Below the pieces are notes generated by a model, which saw only the letters and a program-made list of their open reading frames with translations, was not told where the DNA came from and made no database searches. This document shows positions 5,631 through 12,549 of a stretch of DNA of 12,549 nt, in pieces. The number at the start of each line of letters is the position of its first letter. Position 1 is the stretch's first letter. Source of the DNA: Chloroflexota bacterium (lineage in GTDB: Bacteria; Chloroflexota; Dormibacteria; Dormibacterales; Dormibacteraceae); NCBI GenBank assembly GCA_003446775.1, contig DMCH01000051.1:6148-18696 (forward strand). Reading direction: 5' to 3'. A program made the position numbers and the translations under genes.

Positions 5631-6434
5631 TTAGTCGACTCCGGCGAAGAGGTCGCTCTCCGGCAGCTCGGACCCTGGCTTGCCGCGAGCGAGCTGGTAG
5701 TGCTCGGTGCCAAAGGCAAGCCGGTAGATCTGGTCGGCCATGTTCGCGAACCAGGAGTTGGGGTCGTTCTGGCTCACGTGGGCTGCGAAAGCCTCTCGTT
5801 TGCGGTCGACGAACTCGGACACGTCCACCTTGGTCGTGATCAGCTCGTCCGGCGTCCCGGGAATCTGCATGCCCAGCCCCTGCTGTCGAGCCTCCTCCGG
5901 CATCTGCTCCATGAAAGCCTTCATCGCAGAACGCGGGATCACCGTGTAGTAGAGCTTGCGCGGGCGCCAGCCTTCCTTCTCCAATCGGTCGAGCGCGGCA
6001 TTGGTGACGTGGTGAGCTTTGATGTGGTCCGGGTGGCCATAGGTCCCGTCTTCGGCATAGGTGACAACGATCTCAGGCTTCTCCTCGCGCAGGATCGCCT
6101 CCAGCCGCCCGGCCGCCTCATCGAGTGGGGCCTGGTGAAACGACTTCGGGTTCTCGTTGTCCGCGGTTCCGACCATGCCGGAGTCGCGATAGCCAAGGAA
6201 CACTGAGCGGTTGACGCCGAGAATGCGGGCGGCCTTCTCCAGCTCCTTCGTGCGCACCTCACCGAGGTGTGGACGGGTGGCCTTCTCGTCCATGTTGTGG
6301 ATCTCGCCGACCTCACCACGGGTTGCCGTCACCAGCACGACGCGATGCCCGCCCGCGCGGGCCTTCATCATCGCCCCGCCGGACGATATCGCCTCGTCGT
6401 CGGGGTGTGCATGGACCAGGAGCAGGGTGCTCAT
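5631..6434 (-). CDS. PIG-L family zinc deacetylase, MshB/Mca-like
   Basis: A 267-residue protein that should remove an N-acetyl group, or split a related amide, from a GlcNAc-type substrate with a divalent metal. Visible motifs are VHAHPDDEAISSGG (metal ligands His10 and Asp13, catalytic base candidate Asp12), TRGEVGEI, LGYRDSGM and YAEDGTYGHPDHIKAHH (likely third ligand His137). The DSGM and GHPDH contexts match the actinobacterial MshB/Mca branch, which works on GlcNAc-inositol or mycothiol conjugates; bacillithiol BshB and eukaryotic GlcNAc-PI deacetylase are relatives, so the substrate is open. ATG 6434 is chosen because it overlaps the HAD stop as ATGA, and the HAHPDDE motif starts a few residues in; the 66 open codons upstream are antisense-like composition inside the HAD gene. 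A PIS-type synthase and PimA-like transferase sit earlier in the operon. Confidence 0.9.
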   Translation of the reverse strand: MSTLLLVHAHPDDEAISSGGAMMKARAGGHRVVLVTATRGEVGEIHNMDEKATRPHLGEVRTKELEKAARILGVNRSVFLGYRDSGMVGTADNENPKSFHQAPLDEAAGRLEAILREEKPEIVVTYAEDGTYGHPDHIKAHHVTNAALDRLEKEGWRPRKLYYTVIPRSAMKAFMEQMPEEARQQGLGMQIPGTPDELITTKVDVSEFVDRKREAFAAHVSQNDPNSWFANMADQIYRLAFGTEHYQLARGKPGSELPESDLFAGVD

Positions 6435-7213
6435 GACTCGACCAACAGGTCGGCGAGCTGCTTGATTCCATCGTGGCCCGGGCCAGGGATGGTGCGGTCG
6501 GCCGACGCCTGAACTTCGGGGGGCGAGCCTTCGATCGCCACGCCCAGCCCCGCCCACGCGATCATCGAAGCGTCGTTGCGGCCGTCCCCTACCGCCGCCG
6601 TCTCCGCCTGAGGAATGCCCAACCGTTCGCATACGAACTGCAGGGCCGACGCCTTGTCGCTCTCGACGCTGGTGAACTCGAGGTAGGTCGGCATCGACGT
6701 GGCGGCGATGAGCCGGCCCGCCCAGCGCCGCCTGACCTCCGGCAGGAGCTGTTCCAGCGCCACGCTCGAAGCGACGATGACCAGCTTTGGCGTCGTCGCG
6801 CCCATCGCTTCGTCGAGGTCCCCGACCACGTGGATCTCCATGCCCGCGTGCTCGGAGTATTCATGCGCCTCCGGCCGGTCGCGCTCGATCAGCAGCAGGT
6901 CGTCGCGATAAGCCTGGACGTGAAGGTTGCGCTCACGCGCAAAGCGGATGACCTCCATCGCCAGGTCGTGCGCGATGCCTTGGTCGAGGATCGTTTCGCC
7001 GTCCGGCATGCGAACCTGCGCGCCCTGGTAGCAGACGATCGGCCCGTCCAACCCCAGCTGCTGTACCCACGGCAGCGCCCCGGGGAAAGGGCGCCCGGTG
7101 CAAGCGATGACCTCGACCCCAGCTGCCTTGATCCGCTCCAACGCTGCGCCGTCCCTCGGGTCGAGGTTGAGGCGCGGATCGATGATCGTGCCGTCCAGGT
7201 CGAGGGCGAGCAA
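6431..7213 (-). CDS. Cof-type HAD superfamily phosphatase
   Basis: A 260-residue protein with all four HAD motifs: LDLDGT (Asp5 nucleophile, Asp7 acid/base) at the N-terminus, ACTGRPF with the motif-2 Thr, Lys in SDKASAL, and AVGDGRNDASMI for Mg2+. A C2 cap domain of about 100 residues lies between motifs 2 and 3, as in the Cof/YbjI/SupH group, which dephosphorylates sugar phosphates, FMN or similar small molecules; substrate cannot be told. The TTG at 7213 is the only plausible start: there is no in-frame ATG or GTG between the preceding stop (TAG, 7236-7234) and the nucleophile motif, and no Shine-Dalgarno site is visible. The stop overlaps the PIG-L ATG by 4 nt. Confidence 0.92.
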   Translation of the reverse strand: MLALDLDGTIIDPRLNLDPRDGAALERIKAAGVEVIACTGRPFPGALPWVQQLGLDGPIVCYQGAQVRMPDGETILDQGIAHDLAMEVIRFARERNLHVQAYRDDLLLIERDRPEAHEYSEHAGMEIHVVGDLDEAMGATTPKLVIVASSVALEQLLPEVRRRWAGRLIAATSMPTYLEFTSVESDKASALQFVCERLGIPQAETAAVGDGRNDASMIAWAGLGVAIEGSPPEVQASADRTIPGPGHDGIKQLADLLVES

Positions 7214-7233
7214 GCGGAATCGGGAACGAAGCG

Positions 7234-8217
7234 CTATCGCTTGACCTCGGGGTTGACCAGGTTCGGCGGGCGGCCGCCGCGAACTGCCGTGGCCATGTTG
7301 CGCGCGGCCATCGCCGACATCTCCGAGCGGGTTCGAGTTGTCGCGCTCGCGATGTGTGGGGCGAGCACGACGTTCGGCATCACTACGAGGCCTGGGTGCA
7401 CCGCCGGTTCTCGCTCATACACGTCGAGACCCGCGCCCGCGATCTTCTTGGCGTTCAGCGCCTCCACCAGCGCCGCCTCGTCCACCACCGGCCCGCGGGA
7501 GGTGTTGATGAGGATCGCCGTCTTCTTCATCTGGCCGTACTGCGGCGTGCTCAGCAAATGGTGCGTCTCCTGCGTGAGCGGCACGTGCACAGATACGAAA
7601 TCGGATTCCGCGAGCAGCCTACCCAGGTCGACCCGCGTGGCGCCCAGCTGCTGTTCGGCATCCGGCGGCAGCGGATTCGGGTCGTAGTACAGCACCCGCA
7701 TGTTGAAGCCCTTCGCGCGATGGGCGACCCCGCGGCCGATGCGGCCGACGCCGATGAGGCCCAACGTGGCGCCGAACACATCGGCGCCGAGCATCATGTC
7801 GATCGCCCAACCCCGGAACTGGCCGGACCGGGTGAAAGCATCGGCTTCGACCACTTTCCGCGCCGTCGCCATCAGCAACGTGAACGCGAAATCGGCGGTC
7901 GCGTCGTCGAGCACGCCGGGGGTGTTGGTCACCATGACTTTGTGCGCGGTCGCGGCGGCAACGTCGATGTTGTCGAAGCCCACCGCGACATTGCTCACGA
8001 TCTTCAGGCCTGGGGTTGACAGCACCGTGTCGCCAATCGGATCCATGAGCTGGCTGACGATTCCGACGCAGCCCTCCGCGGCCTGCCGGATGGTGGCCTC
8101 GTCAAGCGGGCGGTCGGGCGGATAGGGAATCACCTCACCCGCCTCCGCGAGAATCGCGGGGCCGGGGTCGAGGATGTAATGCATGAGAAGGATCCGTGGC
8201 TTGCCCCGCGTGCTCAT
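7234..8217 (-). CDS. D-2-hydroxyacid dehydrogenase (glyoxylate/hydroxypyruvate reductase-like)
   Basis: A 327-residue NAD(P)-dependent oxidoreductase that should interconvert a 2-keto acid and a D-2-hydroxy acid. The split catalytic domain surrounds a Rossmann fold with LGLIGVGRIGRGVA at about 152-165. The catalytic triad is in place: Arg241 (NTSRGPVVDE), Glu270 (DVYEREP) and His288 (APHIASAT). VAVGFDNIDVAAA and NTPGVLDDATADFA match the glyoxylate/hydroxypyruvate reductase branch more than phosphoglycerate dehydrogenase, and there is no C-terminal ACT domain, so serA is unlikely. After the beta2 strand the sequence is YYDPNP, with Asp179 near the site where an acidic residue favours NADH; cofactor choice is still uncertain. 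The ATG overlaps the HD-protein stop as ATGA. Confidence 0.93.
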   Translation of the reverse strand: MSTRGKPRILLMHYILDPGPAILAEAGEVIPYPPDRPLDEATIRQAAEGCVGIVSQLMDPIGDTVLSTPGLKIVSNVAVGFDNIDVAAATAHKVMVTNTPGVLDDATADFAFTLLMATARKVVEADAFTRSGQFRGWAIDMMLGADVFGATLGLIGVGRIGRGVAHRAKGFNMRVLYYDPNPLPPDAEQQLGATRVDLGRLLAESDFVSVHVPLTQETHHLLSTPQYGQMKKTAILINTSRGPVVDEAALVEALNAKKIAGAGLDVYEREPAVHPGLVVMPNVVLAPHIASATTRTRSEMSAMAARNMATAVRGGRPPNLVNPEVKR

Positions 8218-8780
8218 GGATTCAACCCCAACTCCTGTGCGATCGGCTTCAGGGCATCGCGGACATTCTCCACGTGCTCGTCGAAGGGTATACCGAGCGC
8301 CTCGGCTCCGGCTATCAGCTCTTCGCGGTGCACGCCGCGCGCGAACGCCTTGTCTTTCATCTTCTTGCGCACCGTGCTCGGCTCCACCGAGCTAAGCGAC
8401 TTGTCGGGCTTGACGAGCGCGCAGGCGATGATGAAGCCGCACATCTCGTCGACGGCGTTGAGCGTTTTGCGGATATTCGAGTCACGAGGGACGTTCAGGT
8501 AGTCGGCGTGGGAGGCGATGTCGTCGAGGATGTCCTCCGGCCAGCCCTTTTCGCGCAACATCTCTATCCCGCGCATCGGGTGCTGCTCCGGAGTTGGCCC
8601 GGACTCATAGTCCCAGTCGTGGATCACACCGAGAACCGCCCAGCGCTCTTCCTCCTCGCCGAAACGCCTCGCGTAAGCGCGCATAGCGGCCTCGACGCTG
8701 CGCATGTGCCGGCGGAGCTGCTCCGACTGTGTCATCGAGGTCACGAGCTCCCAGGCTTCGTCGCGGGAGGGAGTGGTCAC
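8214..8780 (-). CDS. HD-domain hydrolase (COG2316-like)
   Basis: A 188-residue soluble protein with an HD metal-binding core: His25 (RRHMRSVEAAM), His54-Asp55 (GVIHDWDYE), further His67 and His91, and Asp111 (NAVDEMCGF). The second half, VRKKMKDKAFA then REELIAGAEALGI and DEHVENV, matches a widespread family of predicted HD phosphohydrolases (COG2316-like, assigned from memory) of unknown substrate. HD proteins usually hydrolyse phosphate esters of nucleotides. The GTG at 8780 overlaps the hisC stop as GTGA and has a strong AAGGAG eight bases upstream, so this start is well supported. Nothing here links it to the histidine pathway beyond position. Confidence 0.88.
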   Translation of the reverse strand: MTTPSRDEAWELVTSMTQSEQLRRHMRSVEAAMRAYARRFGEEEERWAVLGVIHDWDYESGPTPEQHPMRGIEMLREKGWPEDILDDIASHADYLNVPRDSNIRKTLNAVDEMCGFIIACALVKPDKSLSSVEPSTVRKKMKDKAFARGVHREELIAGAEALGIPFDEHVENVRDALKPIAQELGLNP

Positions 8781-9832
8781 CTCAATATCTCCTTCAGTGC
8801 TGTCAGCAGGCGCTCGTGCTGTTCGCGCGTGCCGATGGTGATGCGGAACCAGCCCGCGATCAGCTCCCGATCGTAATGCCGGATCAGCACGCGCCGCTCG
8901 CGAAGGGCGTCAGCGACAGCTGCCGCCGAGGCGCTAAGGGGAGGCTTGACGAACACGAAGTTGGCCGCCGACGCTGAGTGCTCGAAACCCTCCTCACGGA
9001 GCTGATCTTCGAGCCAGGCGCGCTCGGCGACCACGTAGTCGACGATCTTGCGGTGGTGCGCTTCATCTTTGATTGCGGCCGCTGCGGCGACGATGGCAAG
9101 TCGGTCCATGTTGTAGGAATCCTTGACCGCATCGAGCGCCGCGATCAGCTGGGGGCTGCCCATGGCAAAGCCGATGCGCATGCCCGCCAGCGCGTACGAC
9201 TTCGACATGGTCCGGAGGATGAGGAGGTTGGGGTGCTTGCCAATCAGCTCGAGCTGAGACTCGGCGGCAAAGTCGACGTAAGCCTCGTCGAGGACCACCA
9301 CACCGCGGGATCGACCAAGGACACGCTCGACCGACATCCGGCCGTGGTGGGTCCCGGTCGGCGAGTTGGGGTTGACCAGGAACTTTAGCGGTGCCGGGTC
9401 CTCGACGAAGTCGGTGGTCCAGGTCCACCCTTCGGCAGTGGGATGGACTGACGGAGTCACCTCGTGCACTCGACATAGGGGCTCCAGCAATGGATATGTA
9501 GGGGTCGAATACGCCACGCGGTCGCCGGCGCCGACGAACGCGCGGAAGCACATCTCGATCAGCTCGTCGCCGCCGTTCCCGAGCGCAACCTGATTGGCGT
9601 CCAGTCCGAAATGCGCGGCGATCGCCGACCGCGCCGGCGCCGCGGTGGGACTCGGGTACAGGCGCAGAGACTCGCCGGCCGCGGCCTTGATCGCTTCGAT
9701 GACCTTCGGAGAGGGTGGCAGCGGCGACTCGTTGGTGTTGAGCTTGACCCAGTCCTCCCCATCGGGCGGCTGCTCGCCCGGCACGTATGGCTGGTAGCCC
9801 TCGAGGGCCTTTTTCAGGAAGCTTTGCGACAT
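8777..9832 (-). CDS. hisC: Histidinol-phosphate aminotransferase
   Basis: A 351-residue class I/II PLP aminotransferase of normal HisC length. It should transfer the amino group between glutamate and imidazole-acetol phosphate in histidine synthesis. Motifs in order: KLNTNESPLPPSP at 30-42, RLYPSP, GNGGDELI at 85-92, VNPNSPTGT with Asn156, VVLDEAYVDF with Asp182 and Tyr185, RTMSKSYALAGMRIGF with PLP lysine Lys211 and Arg219, and FRITIGT with Arg330 for the substrate carboxylate/phosphate end. No other his gene is in the window, so a related role (aromatic or Cobalamin-type CobD aminotransfer) cannot be excluded, although the motifs favour HisC. The ATG overlaps the 3' end of the delta' gene by 19 nt. 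The C-terminal codons contain the AAGGAG ribosome site of the next gene. Confidence 0.93.
   Translation of the reverse strand: MSQSFLKKALEGYQPYVPGEQPPDGEDWVKLNTNESPLPPSPKVIEAIKAAAGESLRLYPSPTAAPARSAIAAHFGLDANQVALGNGGDELIEMCFRAFVGAGDRVAYSTPTYPLLEPLCRVHEVTPSVHPTAEGWTWTTDFVEDPAPLKFLVNPNSPTGTHHGRMSVERVLGRSRGVVVLDEAYVDFAAESQLELIGKHPNLLILRTMSKSYALAGMRIGFAMGSPQLIAALDAVKDSYNMDRLAIVAAAAAIKDEAHHRKIVDYVVAERAWLEDQLREEGFEHSASAANFVFVKPPLSASAAAVADALRERRVLIRHYDRELIAGWFRITIGTREQHERLLTALKEILR
8789..8794 (-). promoter_or_regulatory. Strong Shine-Dalgarno site inside hisC for the HD gene
   Basis: AAGGAG on the minus strand, eight bases before GTG 8780. It is one of only two clear, well-spaced Shine-Dalgarno sites in the nine-gene operon, and it fixes the GTG start of the HD-domain gene. 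Confidence 0.8.
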
Positions 9833-10764
9833 TCGAGCAAGAAGGTCTCAAAGGCCAGGCGCGGGCTGACGTTCTGCTCCAGGTAGCCGAGCGTGTCGTA
9901 GGAAAGCTCGAGGAGGCGAGCCCATCGGCCCTGTTCCGGGCCGCGGCTGGACAGCATCCGGCGGCGCAGCTCGATCTGCCAGCTGGCGATCGCGAACAGG
10001 GCGGGGTCTTCGACCTCACCCTCGCTGCGACGCCACGCCATCTGGCTGCCGTCGAGCTCGGCTGCGACGCGGAGCGGTACGTCCGCAGGGGCGCCGAAAA
10101 CTTCCTCGAGTCGCCGCGTCCATTCTTCGTGAAGCTCGATCACCCCCTCGTCGCCGGCCACCCGCAAAGCCCAGCCCGGCCTGCCTCGAGCGAGCTCTGC
10201 GAGCAGGTGGGCACGGCCAGGTTCGACGTCGAGATTGAGGAGCAAGCGTTCGATCTCGGGCGCGGGGACGGGGTGGAAGAAGAGGCGCTGGCATCGCGAA
10301 ACCACCGTGGGCAACACCACGAATGGGTTGAGGCTGGGGCTCGTGAGGATGATCACGCGGCGCGGATGCGGTTCCTCGAGTGTCTTCAGCAGCACGCCCT
10401 GGTCCTGGTCGCGCAGGCGGCCGACGTTCGTGACCAGAGCCACCCGGCGTGTCCCTACCGCGGGCTTGAGGTTGAGAAAGGCCTGGAGCGAGAGCTCGTG
10501 GAACTCCGGCGGCTTGTCGGGCAGCAGCCTGATCTCGTTGATCGAAAGCGCCTTGATCCGGTCGTCCTCCCAGTAATCGGGGTGCCGGTGCAGCGCCGCT
10601 TCAGGCAGCAGCGCCGCCGCGAGGGCGCGGGCGGTGGTCGCCTTGCCGAGGCCGGCCTCGCCCACGAAGAGGTATGCGTGGGCAAGTCGCTCGGAGTCGA
10701 CCTGCGATCGGAGCTGATCCAGCGCTCGCGAGTGCCCCGCGATGCCGGAGAACGGATCGGCCAC
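9814..10764 (-). CDS. holB: DNA polymerase III delta' subunit
   Basis: A 316-residue AAA+ clamp-loader protein. Delta' is the rigid stator of the complex that loads the sliding clamp at the replication fork. Residues 1-11 (VADPFSGIAGH), a P-loop GEAGLGKAT at 35-43, NRL-like NVGRLRDQDQGVLLKTLEEP at 113-132 and the SRC motif at 156-158 (PTVVSRCQRLFF) identify it. Three details point to delta' rather than DnaX: no C-terminal tau extension, a Walker B where the acidic pair is replaced (VALVTNVG), and length. The four-Cys zinc module normally found after the P-loop is missing; P-loop and HPDYW are separated by only about 18 residues with no Cys. The GTG at 10764 lies 11 nt after the phosphatidyltransferase stop; the long open frame upstream is antisense-like composition inside that gene. 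Confidence 0.9.
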   Translation of the reverse strand: MADPFSGIAGHSRALDQLRSQVDSERLAHAYLFVGEAGLGKATTARALAAALLPEAALHRHPDYWEDDRIKALSINEIRLLPDKPPEFHELSLQAFLNLKPAVGTRRVALVTNVGRLRDQDQGVLLKTLEEPHPRRVIILTSPSLNPFVVLPTVVSRCQRLFFHPVPAPEIERLLLNLDVEPGRAHLLAELARGRPGWALRVAGDEGVIELHEEWTRRLEEVFGAPADVPLRVAAELDGSQMAWRRSEGEVEDPALFAIASWQIELRRRMLSSRGPEQGRWARLLELSYDTLGYLEQNVSPRLAFETFLLECRKAS

Positions 10765-10775
10765 GAGGGATGACT

Positions 10776-11432
10776 TTAGGGCTTGGCGGGCTCGCCGCCC
10801 TTGAGGGCTGCTCTCGTTTCGCGCTCGCGCGCGAGCCGCTGCGCGCGGCCCTGCAGCCAGACCTCGCGGATGCGCTGCAGCGCGGTCAGGTTGGTGAGGA
10901 TCGCCAGGAGCGCGACGACGCCCGTGAGGACGACCCCGCCGAAGATGAGTCCTACCACCGTCACCACGACCCGCTCGGGCCGCGCGAACAGACCGCTCTC
11001 GCACGTGAACCCGAGGCTCTGGGCCCGAGCCCGCACATAGCTCACCAGGAAGGAGCCGGCGAGCGCCGCGGCGGTGGCCAGGATCAGCCAGCGCTGGAAC
11101 GGTCCGCCTGCGCTGACGAAATAAGCGATCAGCCCGAGGTACAGGGCGCCTTCCGAGTAGCGGTCCAGGGTGGAGTCCAGGAAGGCGCCGTAGGCGTAGC
11201 TGCGCCCGGTCGAGCGTGCGAGGGCGCCGTCGAGAATGTCGAAGGTGCCCGCGAAAGCCAGCACGACCCCGCCCCACCGAAGCTGGCCGAACGCTGTGAG
11301 CACCGCAGCCACGAACGTGAGCGCCGTGCCGACCACAGTGATCTGGTTCGGGGTCACCGGCAGCCGCTGCAAGGCGGACATCAGCGCCTCCGCGTGGCGA
11401 CGGACCCACGCCTCAAACCGCGTCGTGAACAT
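10776..11432 (-). CDS. CDP-alcohol phosphatidyltransferase, phosphatidylinositol-phosphate synthase type
   Basis: A 218-residue membrane enzyme with about six hydrophobic segments. The class signature D-x2-DG-x2-AR-x8-G-x3-D-x3-D is perfect: Asp65, Asp68, Gly69, Ala72, Arg73, Gly82, Asp86 and Asp90. It joins a CDP-diacylglycerol to an alcohol phosphate. LPVTPNQIT near the N-terminus and SYVRARAQSLGFTCESGLFARPERV at 131-155 resemble the inositol-phosphate synthases (PgsA1/PIS, and archaeal equivalents) more than PGP synthase; this is by eye and not certain. In mycobacteria the PIS gene is in one operon with pimA, and here a PimA-like gene directly precedes and overlaps it by 20 nt. GAGAGG six bases before ATG 11432 supports the start. 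Confidence 0.88.
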   Translation of the reverse strand: MFTTRFEAWVRRHAEALMSALQRLPVTPNQITVVGTALTFVAAVLTAFGQLRWGGVVLAFAGTFDILDGALARSTGRSYAYGAFLDSTLDRYSEGALYLGLIAYFVSAGGPFQRWLILATAAALAGSFLVSYVRARAQSLGFTCESGLFARPERVVVTVVGLIFGGVVLTGVVALLAILTNLTALQRIREVWLQGRAQRLARERETRAALKGGEPAKP

Positions 11433-12549
11433 TCATCACCTCTCGCGATCCGACGGCCGCTCGCTGGGCGCGCAGCTGGCGCGCTTCGTTGTAGACAGCC
11501 ACGACCTGCGAGGCGACCTCCTCCCAGGCATAGCGGCGAGCCTTCTCGAGACCGTAGGCGCCCATCCGGCGCCGCAGCTCTTGATCGCGCGCGAGCACGA
11601 CCAGCGCCGCACCAAGTTCAGCCCAACCTTTCGGGCTCACGGTCAAGCTGTCGCGACCAGGCTCCAGCACCGACATGTAGCCATCGATCTCGGTGGCGAC
11701 GACCGGCAGGCCGGTCGCCATCGCCTCGAGCAAGACGATCCCGAAACTCTCCGCGCCGGTCGCCGGCGCGCAAAAGATGTCGGCGCTGCAGTAATAGCGA
11801 GGCAAAACGGAATCGGGCACGTAACCCGCCAGCACCACATCAGGCAGGCGGTGCCTCGAGATGTACGACTCGACGCTGCTCCGCAGCGGACCGTCGCCCA
11901 CGACGATGAGCCGGCTGTTCGGAACCCTTGGCTTCATGAACTCGTAACCGCGCAGGAGGTCTCCGAGCCCCTTGCGCTTCTCCAGCCGGCCGACAAAGAG
12001 GATGTTGACGCGGTCGTCGCGCAGGTGCCGGATCGGCGTCTGCCCAGGATGGAACGTGCTTATGTCGATGCCATTGGGAATGACCTGCAGCGGGAAGTCG
12101 GGAAAGTAGCGGTGCACGAAAGCCTTCGCTGGCTCGCTCACCGCGATCCCGCGATGCAATTGCGCCAGGTACGGCTCCAGCAGCGGCCGACCGTAGTGGT
12201 AACCGATGTTGGATTTGGCGAATGCGTGGAACGTGCCGACGTTCGCCGCCTGCGACATTCGGAGCAGAGTCATCGGAAGCGCGGGCATGAGCGGTTCGTG
12301 AAAGTGGAGGACGTCAAAGTGTTCCCGCTCGACGATCGCGGCCACGCGGTCGGCGAGGTGAAAGCTGAGCGTGATCCGCGCGACCGACTCGTTGACCGGG
12401 ACGGCGATCGGGCTTCCGATCCGGTAGAACTCGGCGGTGTCGAAGTCCACGTCGGCGCGGCTGGAAGGCGCGAAGATCCGCACCGCGTGGTCAAGACGCC
12501 GGAGCTGGCGGGCGAGATGGCGCACGTGATCGGTCACGCCGCCCGGCGA
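11413..12549 (-). CDS. GT4 family glycosyltransferase, PimA-like (partial, 5' end off the edge)
   Basis: The frame is open to the right edge and gives 378 residues beginning SPGGVTDHVRHLARQL, the nucleotide-proximal PGGV loop that normally lies about 15 residues from the start, so only a short N-terminus is missing. GT-B fold features: NVGTFHAFA, VIPNGIDISTFHPG, the donor phosphate-binding VGRLEKRKGL, GYVPDSVLPRYYCSADIF, and the GT4 EX7E motif in GAESFGIVLLEAMATGLPVV. This matches the PimA group, which transfers mannose from GDP-mannose to phosphatidylinositol at the membrane; MshA (GlcNAc to inositol phosphate) and PIG-A belong to the same family, so the sugar and acceptor are open. It overlaps the PIS-type synthase by 20 nt, supporting a lipid acceptor. 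Confidence 0.9.
   Translation of the reverse strand, partial: SPGGVTDHVRHLARQLRRLDHAVRIFAPSSRADVDFDTAEFYRIGSPIAVPVNESVARITLSFHLADRVAAIVEREHFDVLHFHEPLMPALPMTLLRMSQAANVGTFHAFAKSNIGYHYGRPLLEPYLAQLHRGIAVSEPAKAFVHRYFPDFPLQVIPNGIDISTFHPGQTPIRHLRDDRVNILFVGRLEKRKGLGDLLRGYEFMKPRVPNSRLIVVGDGPLRSSVESYISRHRLPDVVLAGYVPDSVLPRYYCSADIFCAPATGAESFGIVLLEAMATGLPVVATEIDGYMSVLEPGRDSLTVSPKGWAELGAALVVLARDQELRRRMGAYGLEKARRYAWEEVASQVVAVYNEARQLRAQRAAVGSREVMNVHDAV
11439..11444 (-). promoter_or_regulatory. Shine-Dalgarno site for the phosphatidyltransferase
   Basis: GAGAGG on the minus strand, six bases before ATG 11432, inside the 3' end of the glycosyltransferase gene. It supports the chosen start and coupled translation of the two overlapping genes. 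Confidence 0.65.

Noticed and set aside
6435..6632. 66-codon N-terminal extension of the PIG-L gene
   Set aside because: Gly/Arg-rich, antisense-like composition inside the HAD gene; ATG 6434 with ATGA overlap starts just before the metal motif.
6473..7687. 404-codon plus-strand open frame opposite HAD and dehydrogenase genes
   Set aside because: It spans two real genes in antisense and shows no motif; a GC-driven shadow.
7234..8217. Assignment of the dehydrogenase as serA
   Set aside because: No C-terminal ACT or intervening domain, and the catalytic-domain motifs fit the glyoxylate/hydroxypyruvate reductase branch better.
10765..11409. 215-codon upstream extension of the delta' frame
   Set aside because: It runs through the phosphatidyltransferase gene in another frame; the family N-terminus begins at GTG 10764.
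9787..11909. Long plus-strand open frames opposite holB, the phosphatidyltransferase and the glycosyltransferase
   Set aside because: All cross boundaries of clear minus-strand genes with intact catalytic motifs and lack domains of their own.

Overview
This is a high-GC window from a bacterium that I cannot place firmly. The mix of genes is seen in Actinomycetota and in the Chloroflexota/Dormibacterota group: a PimA-like glycosyltransferase next to a CDP-alcohol phosphatidyltransferase, a MshB/Mca-type PIG-L deacetylase, the MEP-pathway enzyme IspH, and few Shine-Dalgarno sites. The lineage is an inference. The first 15 bases match the end of the Tn5/Nextera transposon mosaic end, so the left edge is a library artefact and the window is probably a metagenome or draft contig.

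Left part (1-4689), signalling and accessory genes. A membrane CHASE2 sensor runs leftward off the edge. An MFS transporter starts only 20 bp away on the other strand, and both starts flank one near-symmetric -10-like element. The MFS gene ends convergently, with about 116 bp of overlap, into a zinc-ribbon Nudix hydrolase. The Nudix gene follows a membrane GAF-GGDEF diguanylate cyclase in a two-gene leftward unit. Divergent from the cyclase is a MaoC-like hotdog protein with a long Ala/Pro/Arg-rich basic tail. The intergenic space between them holds a tandem 30-bp repeat and a good -10 box.

Right part (4733-12549), one leftward operon of nine genes. In transcription order: GT4 glycosyltransferase (its start is off the right edge), CDP-alcohol phosphatidyltransferase (PI-phosphate synthase type), DNA polymerase III delta', histidinol-phosphate aminotransferase, HD-domain hydrolase, D-2-hydroxyacid dehydrogenase, Cof-type HAD phosphatase, PIG-L deacetylase and IspH. 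All junctions are overlaps (three of them 4-nt RTGA) or gaps of 28 nt or less, so co-transcription and translational coupling are likely. A hairpin at 4690-4715 separates its end from the convergent MaoC-like gene.

The genes combine housekeeping (replication, histidine, isoprenoids) with a possible inositol-lipid or inositol-thiol theme: PIS-type synthase, PimA-like transferase and GlcN-inositol-type deacetylase in one operon. I saw no tRNA, rRNA, CRISPR array, insertion sequence or phage gene. No stretch over 300 bp lacks a gene. The most unusual items are the MaoC-like protein (catalytic His absent, no standard start in frame, basic tail), the tandem repeat before it, the symmetric promoter at 906-925, and a delta' that lacks the zinc cysteines and Walker B acids.
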